64,000 nt of DNA, taken from NCBI RefSeq assembly GCF_018403325.1, contig NZ_BOSL01000009.1, forward strand, positions 1 through 64,000. The letters run 5' to 3'. Each line of letters begins with the position of its first letter. The first letter of the stretch is position 1. Below the pieces are notes generated by a model. The model worked only from the letters and a program-made list of their open reading frames with translations, did no database searches and had not been told where the DNA came from. The stretch is from Paenibacillus vini. Its GTDB lineage: Bacteria > Bacillota > Bacilli > Paenibacillales > Paenibacillaceae. Positions 9,596 to 18,740 of the stretch are shown piece after piece. Both the position numbers and the translations under genes were made by a program.

Positions 9596-9712
9596 GAAGA
9601 GGCAGTAATACTTTATTCATAAATCGATAAGAGGATGGTAAGAAATGCCCTCTACAATGGTTGTATAACCACGAAATAGCAGCTGTTCGTAGCAAGATTG
9701 GGAGGGTGTCTA

Positions 9713-10471
9713 TTGAAGAAGCAAGCGATTATTGAAGCGGTGAATTTGTGCAAAACCTATTCCACCGGAAGCGAACAATACCATGCTATCCGCAATTTAA
9801 GCCTGGAGATTTACGAAGGCGACTTTACGGTGATCATGGGCAATTCCGGATCGGGGAAATCCACGCTGTTGTACATGCTCAGCGGACTTGATACCGTGAC
9901 CGCCGGTGAGGTTCATTTCCGCGGAGAGCGGATCGATACATTTAACGAGAAGAAAATGGCGGATTTTCGCGCCAAAAGGATCGGTTATATTTATCAAAGC
10001 ATCAATTTGGTCCCGGATTTAACCTTGTTCGAGAACATCACTCTGCCGGGACATATCTCGGGTAATCCCCCAAAAGAAGTAAATGGCAAGGCAGAGACTC
10101 TTATGGGCGCGATGGGCATCGGGGATTTGAGGGGCCGTCTGCCTTTCCAGACCTCAGGGGGGCAGCAGCAGCGCGCGGCGATTGCAAGGGCGTTGATCAA
10201 TGCTCCGGAAGTGGTTTTTGCGGACGAACCGACAGGGAGCCTGAATTATGAGCATGGCGTCGCTGTGCTGAACATTTTGACGGAATTGAACCGGAAGGGA
10301 CAATCGGTCGTCATGGTCACGCACGACATTCAAGCGGCTTGCCGCGCTGACCGGCTTATATTCATCCGGGACGGGCAAGTCGGCGGATTGCTGGAATTCG
10401 GTAAATTCGATGAACGGGATATGGAAACCAGAGAGTCCGTCATCTTTTCCCTTGTTTCGGGAAAGGGGTGA
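9713..10471 (+). CDS. ABC transporter ATP-binding protein (MacB/LolD type)
   Basis: A 252-residue ATPase with Walker A ([11 protein letters not shown]), signature ([15 protein letters not shown]), Walker B (VVFADEPTG) and H-loop (VMVTHD). I prefer the TTG at 9713 because GGGAGG ends 7 bases before it; an upstream in-frame TTG at 9698 has no site. Its partner permease starts 4 bases after the stop. A small hairpin, TGGTTGTATAACCA, lies at 9658-9671. The pair probably works as a mechanotransmission-type or lipid/peptide-handling exporter controlled by the preceding two-component system. Confidence 0.92.
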   Translation: MKKQAIIEAVNLCKTYSTGSEQYHAIRNLSLEIYEGDFTVIMGNSGSGKSTLLYMLSGLDTVTAGEVHFRGERIDTFNEKKMADFRAKRIGYIYQSINLVPDLTLFENITLPGHISGNPPKEVNGKAETLMGAMGIGDLRGRLPFQTSGGQQQRAAIARALINAPEVVFADEPTGSLNYEHGVAVLNILTELNRKGQSVVMVTHDIQAACRADRLIFIRDGQVGGLLEFGKFDERDMETRESVIFSLVSGKG

Positions 10472-10475
10472 GGAA

Positions 10476-12887
10476 ATGAAACCGATCTGGATCATTTGCC
10501 GTTCCTATTTGCGGAGGAAGAAGATTCAAAACGGACTTATTGCTCTGCTCATTATGCTGTCCACGCTGCTGCTGACGACGGCGTCCCTTGTTTTTGCCAA
10601 TACGGGGAACCTATATAAGGATATGCATAACAAGACTGCCGGCGCTCATCAAATTTTAACGATGGGGGATGAGCTTCACGATCCAAGGCTGGTTCATAAG
10701 TGGTGGGATGAGCAGTCCGATGTTCAGGCGACCGCACTGATACCGTTTCGAAATCTTGACGGATTAACCTATAACGGACAAGAGATTTCCAATATCTATA
10801 TGTTTATGATGAATACGCCGGAGCAACCCGCTAATGTGGATAAATTGATTTTTGCCCAAGGTACCGAAACGATGACTCCCGCCAAAGGAACGATATGGAT
10901 ACCCACCTCCTTGGCCTACACTCACGGCATTACAGAGGGAGATATCTTGACCTTTCAGTCAGGCAGCCGCAGCTTCGAATTGTCGGTGTCGGGTATCGTG
11001 GTTGACCTGGCCTTTGGTTCGCCGTTCACGATAAATGCCCGGATTTGGATGAACAGCGAGGATTACGACCGGGAACTGGCTTCTCTGCCGGGGAGCGACA
11101 AATATATGATGGGGCTGAGATATGAGAATTACAGTCAAAGTCCGGTGATCTGGGAACGATTCGAATCTTACCTCGGCACGCCCTATCTGGAGACCAAAAG
11201 CGAATTCGAGGAACTATCCTCATTTTATCTGATTATTAATAAAGTCATCGGATTTATCATGATATTTCTCGGATCGGTTATGATGCTCGTAGCTTTGTTT
11301 ACGGTCGCATTTACCGTTTCGGAGGCGATTATGACCCATTATCGGACGATCGGCATTGTTCGTTCACTGGGTCTGACTTCGAAACAAACCGTAGCGGCTT
11401 ACGTGCTGCAATATGGCCTGATTGCTTTGGCGGCCGTTATACCCGGAGTTTTGATCAGCAGGCTGCTGGCTGTCGGCATTGTGAGCAGATCGCTGCAGTA
11501 TTTGAAAACGGGGGATAACTTATTACAAATACAAGGATTGTCCTTGGGATGGGCTGTCGGTTGCTTTATTTTCCTGCTTGTCTTGATCAGCGTATGGTTA
11601 TACGCCCGGAAGGCCCGTAAGGTACAACCGGTCCAGGCAATCCGGTACGGGATGTCCGAAGCAGAATACAGCCGGATGGCAAGACGCCTGAATCCCCGGA
11701 ACAAGAACTCCCGGCTCAGTTTCGGGAGAATACCGGTGACCGGCGTAATTGCGCTGCGGAATTTAAGCGGCAACCGAAAGGCAGCCGCGGTGATGCTGCT
11801 GCTGACAACCGTTAGTTCAGCCGTGCTTGTATTAGGGTTTGTCCTTCTGTATAGCATTATTAACATCGGACGGACCTCAGCTTTGTGGGGTTATGACGAT
11901 GCGCCTGCCGTTGTTACGGTGTTTAATCAAGCCGCATTCTCCGGGGAGCGTTTCGAAGCGGATATGAAGTTGGACTCCAGAGTGAAATCGATCGGCTGGA
12001 ACGACGATATGACCGGGGTATTTCCGCTGGATGAATCGGAGGTGAAGGATGACCCATCCCGGTCGCTGAACGTTTATGTCGGCGTACTTGAAGGCGGGTA
12101 TGAGGAGTTCGGTTTCGCCTCGATTCAGGGAGATAACCCGCGCAACGGGAATGAAATCGCCCTAGGTTTCAACTTGGCGCGAACACTGGGGAAAGTGCCG
12201 GGAGACATGGTCGAGATTTACCTCGAAGGACACAAGCTCACGCTTACGGTGAGCGGGATTTACCAAGCGATTTCCAATATGTCGTTTTCCGCCAGAGTAA
12301 CCGCGGACACGGTGAGAAGTTACCAGCCGGATTACCGTGAAATGGAGATGGGTTATCTAAATCTGTACGACAAGTCACAAGCCGACGAAATCGTGCAGGA
12401 CCTGAACCGGAAGTATGGCGACTCGTTGTCGGCCGTGACTCAACAGACGCTGCTGGATTCGGTTTACAAAGAGGCGGAGGTTGTTTTGATCGCTCCAATG
12501 GGCTTTATGGGACTGCTGTTTTGTCTGGTCACCTTTCTGATCATTTATAGTTTCTGCCGGATTCAAATCAGAAAAGAGAGCAAAACGTACGGAATTTACA
12601 AATCGCTCGGCATGACTTCCTTTAAAATCAGAGCCGCCGTCAGTCTGGGGATTGGGGTCCTTTCACTGATCGGAGCATTTATCGGCTCAGTATGCGGCGT
12701 ATATCTGCTTCCTCGGCTGCTTGAGCAAATTCTGGTCTCCTACGGCCTTGTCCGCCTTCCGCTTCTTTTGAATGGTGGAGGAATTGCCGTTGTTGCTCTC
12801 GTGAGCGTAATAGTAGCCCTCCTGGGATCTTGGTTGTCATCAAGAATTGTAGTCACTACCTCAGCTAGGGATTTGGCGGCCGAATAA
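10476..12887 (+). CDS. FtsX-domain ABC permease
   Basis: An 803-residue membrane protein with two FtsX halves. There is one N-terminal helix (about 17-40), an extracellular region to about 250, and three helices (about 255-285, 305-335, 350-375). A second helix set begins at about 430, and the last three helices are at about 665-690, 710-740 and 755-785, for eight in all. FtsX permeases move no small solute: they couple cytosolic ATP hydrolysis to conformational work outside the membrane, such as lipoprotein or peptide handling. The start ATG at 10476 is preceded by GTGAGGAA and lies 4 bases after the ATPase gene. Confidence 0.9.
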   Translation: MKPIWIICRSYLRRKKIQNGLIALLIMLSTLLLTTASLVFANTGNLYKDMHNKTAGAHQILTMGDELHDPRLVHKWWDEQSDVQATALIPFRNLDGLTYNGQEISNIYMFMMNTPEQPANVDKLIFAQGTETMTPAKGTIWIPTSLAYTHGITEGDILTFQSGSRSFELSVSGIVVDLAFGSPFTINARIWMNSEDYDRELASLPGSDKYMMGLRYENYSQSPVIWERFESYLGTPYLETKSEFEELSSFYLIINKVIGFIMIFLGSVMMLVALFTVAFTVSEAIMTHYRTIGIVRSLGLTSKQTVAAYVLQYGLIALAAVIPGVLISRLLAVGIVSRSLQYLKTGDNLLQIQGLSLGWAVGCFIFLLVLISVWLYARKARKVQPVQAIRYGMSEAEYSRMARRLNPRNKNSRLSFGRIPVTGVIALRNLSGNRKAAAVMLLLTTVSSAVLVLGFVLLYSIINIGRTSALWGYDDAPAVVTVFNQAAFSGERFEADMKLDSRVKSIGWNDDMTGVFPLDESEVKDDPSRSLNVYVGVLEGGYEEFGFASIQGDNPRNGNEIALGFNLARTLGKVPGDMVEIYLEGHKLTLTVSGIYQAISNMSFSARVTADTVRSYQPDYREMEMGYLNLYDKSQADEIVQDLNRKYGDSLSAVTQQTLLDSVYKEAEVVLIAPMGFMGLLFCLVTFLIIYSFCRIQIRKESKTYGIYKSLGMTSFKIRAAVSLGIGVLSLIGAFIGSVCGVYLLPRLLEQILVSYGLVRLPLLLNGGGIAVVALVSVIVALLGSWLSSRIVVTTSARDLAAE

Positions 12888-12916
12888 AAAGATCTGAAGC
12901 TTGAAATAAATGTATG

Positions 12917-12987
12917 AGCCCGCATCGCCGTACCGGCGGTTATCCGTAATTGGAGAACCTCCGGTAATGGCGATGGGGGCTTTTTTT
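12917..12987 (+). terminator. Rho-independent terminator of the signalling/ABC operon
   Basis: AGCCCGCATCGCC (12917-12929) pairs with GGCGATGGGGGCT (12969-12981), followed by seven T. A smaller hairpin sits in the loop. Confidence 0.85.
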
Positions 12988-13049
12988 GCACTATAAATTG
13001 CGGAGAAAATTTTAGATGCTCACGGTTATGTAAGCGCTTCAAAAAATGC

Positions 13050-13098
13050 TTGTTATTTAAAATAAGGTTTGTTATACTGCACTTGAAAAGCTTTTCAA
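13050..13098 (+). promoter_or_regulatory. Promoter with autoregulatory LacI-type operator
   Basis: A -35 box TTGTTA (13050-13055) and a -10 box TATACT (13073-13078) are 17 bp apart. A perfect 16-bp palindrome, TTGAAAAGCTTTTCAA (13083-13098), covers the expected transcription start, an ideal place for repression. The same core recurs at 14149-14160, after the gene. A cre-like half site, TGTAAGCG, precedes the -35 box. Confidence 0.75.
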
Positions 13099-13115
13099 AA
13101 AAGGAAGTAGACATA

Positions 13116-14120
13116 ATGAAACCAACCATTCGGGATGTTGCCAAGATGGCGGGAGTCTCCATCAGCACGGTATCCCGCGTAATGAACGCACCGGAAACCG
13201 TAGTGGAGAGCAAGCGTCTGAAAGTGCTCGATGCGATCGAGGAGCTGAAGTATCAGCCGAACTCTTTTGCACGAGGTCTTATTTATCGAAAGTCTTTTAC
13301 GCTCGGCTTGCTTATTCCGGATATTGAAAACATGTATTACGCCGGCATGATTCGGGGGATGCAGGATGCCTGCATCAAGCTCGGGTACAGTCTCATGATC
13401 TGTAATACGGATCGGGATCCGGAGCGCCTGTTGTCGTATATCGATGCTTTTCATGAAAAGCAGGTCGACGGTATCGTATTCGCCAGCGATATGCTGTTTC
13501 CCGAATACTACGACAAGCTGGTGGGCTGCCGGATTCCCTTTGTGATGGTCTCGTCGCATTCCGACGAGTACGACATTCCCAGCGTCGAAGTGGACGACGA
13601 AGCCGCAGCTTACGATGCGGTCAAGTTTTTGATCGAGTTGGGTCACAAGCAAATTGGAATGCTCGGCTTCAACGATGTGAATTCAATTGCGGGACCGCCC
13701 CGTATTGAAGGGTTTGCCAGAGCGCTTAAGGAATTCGGTTTGGAGCACAACCTTGAGAAGGTCAAATACGCGAGTCACCGGTTTGAACATGCTTATGAAG
13801 CGTCCCACGAACTTTTTTCAGAGTATCCCGATACCACCGCCGTATTCTGCGTCGCCGACGAATTTGCTATGGGTGCAATTTCGTACTTGAAGGACCGTAA
13901 TGTGCTGGTACCCGGTCAAGTATCCGTCGTCGGATTCGATAATGTCCGTATGGCCGGCATGTTCATTCCGAAGCTCACGACGATCGCCCAGCCCATTTAC
14001 GAATTGGGCTACCGTTCCGCGGAACAGCTGCATGAACTGGTAACGACGGGAAGCGTGAAGGTCACCCGGGAGAAGATGAAGCATAGACTGATCGTAAGGG
14101 AATCTACCAGGGAAAGATGA
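13116..14120 (+). CDS. LacI-family regulator of the alpha-glucoside transport genes
   Basis: A 334-residue repressor. The HTH is at residues 4-50 (IRDVAKMAGVSISTVSRVMN) with the hinge-helix sequence NSFARGL, followed by a sugar-binding core with GLLIPDIENMYYAGMIRG and VVGFDNVRMAGMFIPKLTTI. The ATG at 13116 follows AAAGGAAG. It lies directly upstream of a binding-protein gene and carries copies of the same palindrome before and after it, so it probably represses both itself and the transporter genes. The inducer is presumably the imported sugar. Confidence 0.9.
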   Translation: MKPTIRDVAKMAGVSISTVSRVMNAPETVVESKRLKVLDAIEELKYQPNSFARGLIYRKSFTLGLLIPDIENMYYAGMIRGMQDACIKLGYSLMICNTDRDPERLLSYIDAFHEKQVDGIVFASDMLFPEYYDKLVGCRIPFVMVSSHSDEYDIPSVEVDDEAAAYDAVKFLIELGHKQIGMLGFNDVNSIAGPPRIEGFARALKEFGLEHNLEKVKYASHRFEHAYEASHELFSEYPDTTAVFCVADEFAMGAISYLKDRNVLVPGQVSVVGFDNVRMAGMFIPKLTTIAQPIYELGYRSAEQLHELVTTGSVKVTREKMKHRLIVRESTRER

Positions 14121-14146
14121 AGCACCTCGCCTCTTTTCCGTAGAGT

Positions 14147-14162
14147 TTGAAAAGCTTTTCAC
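14147..14162 (+). promoter_or_regulatory. Second LacI operator, in the gap before the binding-protein gene
   Basis: GAAAAGCTTTTC (14149-14160) repeats the 12-bp core of the operator at 13083-13098. The 327-bp gap 14121-14447 also holds a weak cre-like site, TGCAAACGCATACA (14228-14241, 12 of 14 positions), and a degenerate third copy near 14333-14346. AAGGAGGTGAT (14347-14357) is a near-perfect anti-16S match with no evident gene at normal spacing. Confidence 0.6.
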
Positions 14163-14447
14163 AATGAAGCTGGATCTAATCTATATCCTGGCGGAAATGC
14201 AGAGAAGCTTTTAGGAATAGATCAAAATGCAAACGCATACATAGTATGTGGCGACAGGATGAGAAGAAGAGGAAGTAACAGAAATGCACAATTTTTCATG
14301 AAAAATAGAGATTGATTTGTTATTTTGAATAGCTTTGCAAGCTTTTAAGGAGGTGATTCGCCTTAGCATTGCCGGGACATCAAGACCCTCAGAGGATGGC
14401 TGGAAAGTTGGAACTGCTTCTAAAAAATCAAAGGGGATGTTGAAAAG

Positions 14448-15869
14448 ATGAAAAAGACTTCTGCACGCAAATGGTCACTGCTGCTCGTACTTTGTCTTTC
14501 ATTCACGATGGTTCTCAGCGCCTGCGGAGGCGGAAATAATGCCTCGAAGAACGAACCGCCTGCTCCTGCTCCGAGCAACAACGAGGCTTCGGGCAATAAT
14601 CAGGACGGAGCGAATAACGGCGGTGACGGCGGCGGGTCCCCGCTGGATTTGGCAATGAAGGGCGAATATAAAGGCACCAAGGTCACGATGTTCGGTCCGT
14701 TTGTGGACGCAGACCAGGTGAAGTTTGAGAATAGCATTAAGGAATTTGAAGAGAAAACAGGCATCGATATTCAATATGAAGGCTCCAAGGAGTTTGAAGC
14801 AACGATTAACATTCGGGTGGATGGCGGCAATGCTCCTGATATTGCGGATTTCCCGCAGCCGGGATTGCTCGCTTCGATTGCCAAGACCGGCAAAGTTATT
14901 GATCTGACCAACATTCTGGATCAGGAAAAGTTGAAAGCCAACTACAATCAAAGCTGGCTGGACATGGGGACGATGGACGGCAAAGACGGCAAAATCATGG
15001 CCGGCATCTGGAACCGCAGCAACGTGAAGAGCTTGGTATGGTATCCGAAAAAGCAGTTTGAGGAAGCCGGTTACGAAGTTCCACAAACCTGGGATGAAAT
15101 GATGGCTCTGACCGAGCAAATCGCCAAGGACGGGGACGCGGCTTGGAACATCGGAATTGAGAGCGGCGCGGCCACCGGCTGGCCTGCTACCGACTGGGTG
15201 GAAGACATCATGCTCCGCACCACGTCGCCTGAGAACTATGATAAATGGGTAAAAGGGGAACTTCCTTTCACCTCTCCTGAAGTGAAGCATGCGGTAGAAG
15301 TCATGTCCGAAATCTGGTTGAACAAGGACTATGTATACGGCGGCACCAAATCGATCGTGACAACCGCCTTCGGCGACGCTCCGTCACCAATGTTCGATAA
15401 TCCGCCGAAATCCTGGTTCCATCGTCAAGGTAACTTTATCACCAGCTTCTTCCCGGAAACGGCCAAAGTGGACGTGGACTATGACTGGTTCTACCTGCCG
15501 CCGATCGATGAGCAGTACGGCAAACCGGTGCTCGTAGCAGGCGACATTTATGCGATGTTCAACGATCGTCCTGAAGTTCGTGCGGTAATGGAATTCTTTA
15601 CGACCGGCGAATCCATCAAAACCTGGGTTCAATCCGGCGGCGTAATCGCGCCAATGAACGACGCATCGCTGGACTGGTACAGCTCGGAATCCGACCGCCG
15701 CATGGCGAAGCTCGTTCAAGAAGCTTCCACGCTGCGCTTTGACGGATCGGACCTCATGCCAGGCCAAGTCGGCGCAGGGACGTTCTGGAAAGGCATGACA
15801 GACTATGTGAGCGGAACGGCGACTTTGGATAAAGCGCTTGAGCAGATCCAGGCAGGCTGGAAGAATTGA
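14448..15869 (+). CDS. Carbohydrate ABC transporter substrate-binding lipoprotein (AglE-like)
   Basis: A 473-residue family-1 solute-binding protein. The signal peptide ends in the lipobox LSAC with Cys26, followed by a Gly/Asn-rich linker to about residue 65 and a two-lobed sugar-binding fold (KGTKVTMFGPF, then GKIMAGIWNRSNVKSLVWYPKK). The two cognate permeases follow after a 642-bp gap with its own terminator, so the binding protein can be made in excess. The linked GH65 phosphorylase points to an alpha-linked di- or oligosaccharide such as maltose. The start ATG at 14448 follows AGGGG at a rather long spacing of about 12 bases. Confidence 0.88.
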   Translation: MKKTSARKWSLLLVLCLSFTMVLSACGGGNNASKNEPPAPAPSNNEASGNNQDGANNGGDGGGSPLDLAMKGEYKGTKVTMFGPFVDADQVKFENSIKEFEEKTGIDIQYEGSKEFEATINIRVDGGNAPDIADFPQPGLLASIAKTGKVIDLTNILDQEKLKANYNQSWLDMGTMDGKDGKIMAGIWNRSNVKSLVWYPKKQFEEAGYEVPQTWDEMMALTEQIAKDGDAAWNIGIESGAATGWPATDWVEDIMLRTTSPENYDKWVKGELPFTSPEVKHAVEVMSEIWLNKDYVYGGTKSIVTTAFGDAPSPMFDNPPKSWFHRQGNFITSFFPETAKVDVDYDWFYLPPIDEQYGKPVLVAGDIYAMFNDRPEVRAVMEFFTTGESIKTWVQSGGVIAPMNDASLDWYSSESDRRMAKLVQEASTLRFDGSDLMPGQVGAGTFWKGMTDYVSGTATLDKALEQIQAGWKN

Positions 15870-16058
15870 TTTTTGTGCGCTGGGCCTGTGGTTTGACCGT
15901 CGCGTTTGGCGGTAGGTCACGGTCGACGGGTGGGCACGCGGGGGATCCCGGACGGCGGCTCGTCTCATCTAGAGGTTCGTCTCAGATAGTTCGATCTCAG
16001 CCACATTGGTCTCGTCCGCGATTGGTTCCTCCGCGTTAATCTCGGCCGTAGTTTCGGC

Positions 16059-16241
16059 TAACGGACACCACAGCCCTTAAAACGCCGAAAACACAGCATT
16101 TCAAATTCTAACGGACATGACGGCCCTTAAATGCTGGTTTAACGCCTGTTTTCGGGTCAATGGAGTGAGTTAAGGGCGCGTGTGTCCGTTAGATTTACAA
16201 AGCAGCCATTTTCGGCTCAATAGAGTCCCTGGTGTCCGTTA
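16059..16241. repeat. Tetra-palindrome intergenic element, family A, copy 2
   Basis: Palindrome units lie at 16059-16079, 16109-16129, 16171-16191 and 16221-16241 (spacing 50, 62, 50 bp). Spacer sequences match the reverse complement of copy 5 (53714-53896), so this copy is inverted relative to that one. It lies inside an operon-like gap between the binding-protein gene and its permease genes. The 15870-16058 stretch before it holds nothing I recognise. Confidence 0.85.
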
Positions 16242-16349
16242 GATTGGGGCTGAGAGGGGAATGGGACTGGTGAATGGGATTGGCGAAAGGTTCCGGAACT
16301 ACCGAAGGGCAGTGAGTGTGCCGAAAGGTACCGGAACCGGAAAAACAGG

Positions 16350-16389
16350 AGAGGGGCTGACTTAAATTTGAGCGGGCCCCTCTTTTTTT
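16350..16389 (+). terminator. Rho-independent terminator between binding protein and permeases
   Basis: AGAGGGGC (16350-16357) pairs with GCCCCTCT (16376-16383), followed by a T run. Stopping transcription here would raise binding-protein mRNA above permease mRNA. Confidence 0.8.
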
Positions 16390-16431
16390 CATCAAAGCCA
16401 ACAGATTATTGGCGATTGCTTATGAAAATCA

Positions 16432-16494
16432 GATGTCAGTTTTGCTCCGCAAAACGAAGTGAACGCTTACGATGTGAGTTTTGCTCCGCAAAAC
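16432..16494. repeat. Two direct copies of a 24-bp hairpin repeat upstream of permease genes
   Basis: A 24-bp sequence starting at 16432 is repeated at 16471 with one mismatch in the first part. Each copy contains the hairpin GTTTTGC-TCC-GCAAAAC (16439-16455 and 16478-16494). The second copy ends 18 bases before the permease start, around its ribosome site. The core TTTGCTCCGCAAA occurs again, inverted, near 53400. Confidence 0.7.
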
Positions 16495-16511
16495 TTTGAG
16501 GAGGAGCCATT

Positions 16512-17594
16512 ATGAGTGCACAAGCGAAGCAGGGAGTTAGCCTGAAAGCCGTGCTATTGTCGGTTGTTATCCTTTTGGGCAATCTCGTGGTTCATGGCGC
16601 GATCTTTATGTTTTTTCGCGATTCGACGTTGAATCCGCTGGTGACGGCCGTGCTGGCGGTCATATGGGGCGTGCTGGGCGTATATCTGCTGTACTTTACG
16701 CTGAATCTCGCGGCCGAACAATACCCCGAACGGGTGCGCCGAAGAATTCTGCCGTATATTTTCATCGGGCCGGGGGCGATCTTGCTGGGCTGGCTGCTGG
16801 TCTTGCCCGCACTGCGGACGCTGTACCTGAGCTTTTTCAATGCATCCTCGGAAAAATTCGTCGGCCTCGCGAATTACGCAGCCATCTTCAGCGATCGCTT
16901 GATGGGCATTGCGCTGCGCAATAATTTGCTGTGGGTGTTTGTCGGCACCTTGGCCTGCGTTAGTCTCGGTTTGCTGATTGCGATTCTGGCCGACCGCAGC
17001 AGCTTCGAAAAACTGGCCAAATCGATCATTTTCATGCCGATGGCCATTTCCTTCGTGGCCGCCGGGGTCATCTGGAAGTTTGTCTACTACTATCAGCCGG
17101 GTGACGAGCAAATCGGCATGCTCAATGCGATCGTTACTTTTTTCGGGGGCGAACCGCAGGCCTGGACGAGTATGATTCAGCCGTGGAACAACTTTTTTCT
17201 CATTCTCATTCTGATCTGGATGCAAACCGGTTTTGCCATGGTGATCTTCTCCGCGGCCATTAAAGGGGTTCCCGAGGATATTCTGGAGGCGGCGCGTGTG
17301 GACGGGGCTGGGGAAGTGAAAATCTTTTTCGGCATCATGATTCCTTACATCTCCACGACGATTCTTACGGTAACCACCACGATTATCGTCTTTACACTGA
17401 AAATATTTGACGTCGTCATGGTCATGACAGGAGGTCAATACGATACGGAAGTCGTTGCCACGCAGTTTTACCGGCAATTTTTCATGTACCGCAATTTCGG
17501 ATACGGTTCCACCCTGGCGATCGTGCTGCTCATTGCCGTCTTGCCGGTGATCATCATTAATCTGCGCCAGTTCCGCAAACAGGGGGGATTCTAA
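16512..17594 (+). CDS. Sugar ABC transporter permease (MalF/AglF-like)
   Basis: A 360-residue inner-membrane permease. Two helices (about 15-35 and 40-65) precede the usual six-helix MalF-type core. The conserved EAA loop is EDILEAARVDGAGEVKIFFGIMIPYI (about 255-280), which docks the ATPase. The start ATG at 16512 follows GAGGAGGAG. The stop overlaps the next start (TAATG). No ATPase gene is present here; Firmicute family-1 importers commonly share an MsmX-type ATPase encoded elsewhere. Confidence 0.92.
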   Translation: MSAQAKQGVSLKAVLLSVVILLGNLVVHGAIFMFFRDSTLNPLVTAVLAVIWGVLGVYLLYFTLNLAAEQYPERVRRRILPYIFIGPGAILLGWLLVLPALRTLYLSFFNASSEKFVGLANYAAIFSDRLMGIALRNNLLWVFVGTLACVSLGLLIAILADRSSFEKLAKSIIFMPMAISFVAAGVIWKFVYYYQPGDEQIGMLNAIVTFFGGEPQAWTSMIQPWNNFFLILILIWMQTGFAMVIFSAAIKGVPEDILEAARVDGAGEVKIFFGIMIPYISTTILTVTTTIIVFTLKIFDVVMVMTGGQYDTEVVATQFYRQFFMYRNFGYGSTLAIVLLIAVLPVIIINLRQFRKQGGF

Positions 17595-18688
17595 TGGTCG
17601 GGCGAAAAAAGAGAAAAGGCAGCAAAACGCTAGTTAATATCATTCTCGGATTCATTTGCCTGCTATGGCTGATCCCTACGCTCGGCTTATTCATTTCCTC
17701 ATTTCGGCCTGCGGCGGACATTCTCCAGACCGGCTGGTGGAACGTGTTCCCTCACCAGGATTGGAAGAAATCCGGCGAGAGTGTCCAGCTACCCAAAGAG
17801 ACGGATTTGCGGCAGCCGATCGAAGTGGGCGGTAAAACGTTCACCGACGACCAACTGAAATCCGGGGTGACTGTGGACGGCGACCGTCTGATGTGGGAGA
17901 ACCGCAGAGCCCGCACGCTAAGCGTGATGGAGAAGGGCTGGGAGTTCAAGCCGGCGCTTACGCTGGACAACTACAAAAACGTACTCTCCGGCAAGGAGTA
18001 TAAGCTGAAAAATGCCGACGGCAGCGAGACGGTGCAAAAAGGCAGCGGCTTGTCCCAGGCATTCTGGAACACACTGACGATCGCGGTTCCTGCTACGGTG
18101 ATTCCGGTGCTGATCGCTTCTTTTGCCGCTTATGCATTTGCATGGCTGCGATTCCCGGGCCGTAAGACGCTGTTCGTCGTCATTATCGCGATGCTAGTTA
18201 TTCCGCTTCAAGTGGCGTTGATTCCGGTCCTCAAAGATTACACGGCGCTCGGGCTCAACGGGAGTTACTTAGGAATCTGGCTGGCGCACACGGCCTTCGG
18301 CCTGCCGCTCGTCATTTATTTTATGTATAACTTTATCAGCCAACTGCCGAAGGATTTGTTCGAATCTGCTTTTATCGACGGGGCGAGTCACTTCACGATC
18401 TTCTCCAGGCTGATCTTGCCGCTGTCCGTACCGGCTTTGGCTTCTATCGGTATTTTTCAATTCTTGTGGGTGTGGAACGATTATCTCGTTTCGCTCATTT
18501 TTATCGGGAACCAGCCTGATGTACAGGTCATGTCGATGAAAATCGCCGATCTCGTCGGCTCGCGCGGGAACGACTGGCACTTGCTGACCTCGGCCGCGTT
18601 CATTTCGATGCTGATGCCGCTCGCCATCTTTTTCCTCCTGCAAAAATATTTTGTCAGAGGGCTTATGGGCGGTTCGGTAAAGGGTTGA
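17594..18688 (+). CDS. Sugar ABC transporter permease (MalG/AglG-like)
   Basis: A 364-residue permease. After TM1 (about 13-35) comes an unusually long extracellular insertion (about 45-145) that is typical of the AglG alpha-glucoside permeases and absent from standard MalG. The remaining helices follow, with the EAA loop LPKDLFESAFIDGASHFTIFSRLILPL (about 250-276). Its start overlaps the stop of the upstream permease by one base. It forms the heterodimeric channel with that protein. Confidence 0.92.
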   Translation: MVGRKKRKGSKTLVNIILGFICLLWLIPTLGLFISSFRPAADILQTGWWNVFPHQDWKKSGESVQLPKETDLRQPIEVGGKTFTDDQLKSGVTVDGDRLMWENRRARTLSVMEKGWEFKPALTLDNYKNVLSGKEYKLKNADGSETVQKGSGLSQAFWNTLTIAVPATVIPVLIASFAAYAFAWLRFPGRKTLFVVIIAMLVIPLQVALIPVLKDYTALGLNGSYLGIWLAHTAFGLPLVIYFMYNFISQLPKDLFESAFIDGASHFTIFSRLILPLSVPALASIGIFQFLWVWNDYLVSLIFIGNQPDVQVMSMKIADLVGSRGNDWHLLTSAAFISMLMPLAIFFLLQKYFVRGLMGGSVKG

Positions 18689-18740
18689 ATTCGTTGTTTG
18701 TACGAGAAACCAGTTTCGTTTCGGGAGGAGCCTCATAGCG

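Noticed and set aside
9698-9712. Upstream TTG start for the ABC ATPase
   Set aside because: The ribosome site GGGAGG would lie inside the coding sequence; the TTG at 9713 has proper spacing.
14347-14443. 24-codon frame from TTG 14369 behind a near-perfect anti-16S sequence
   Set aside because: The spacing from the ribosome site is about 15 bases and the peptide shows no feature; not enough to call a leader peptide.
14499-15290. Long open frames opposite the binding-protein gene and other strong genes
   Set aside because: They are antisense shadows of well-supported genes, with no ribosome sites and no family resemblance.
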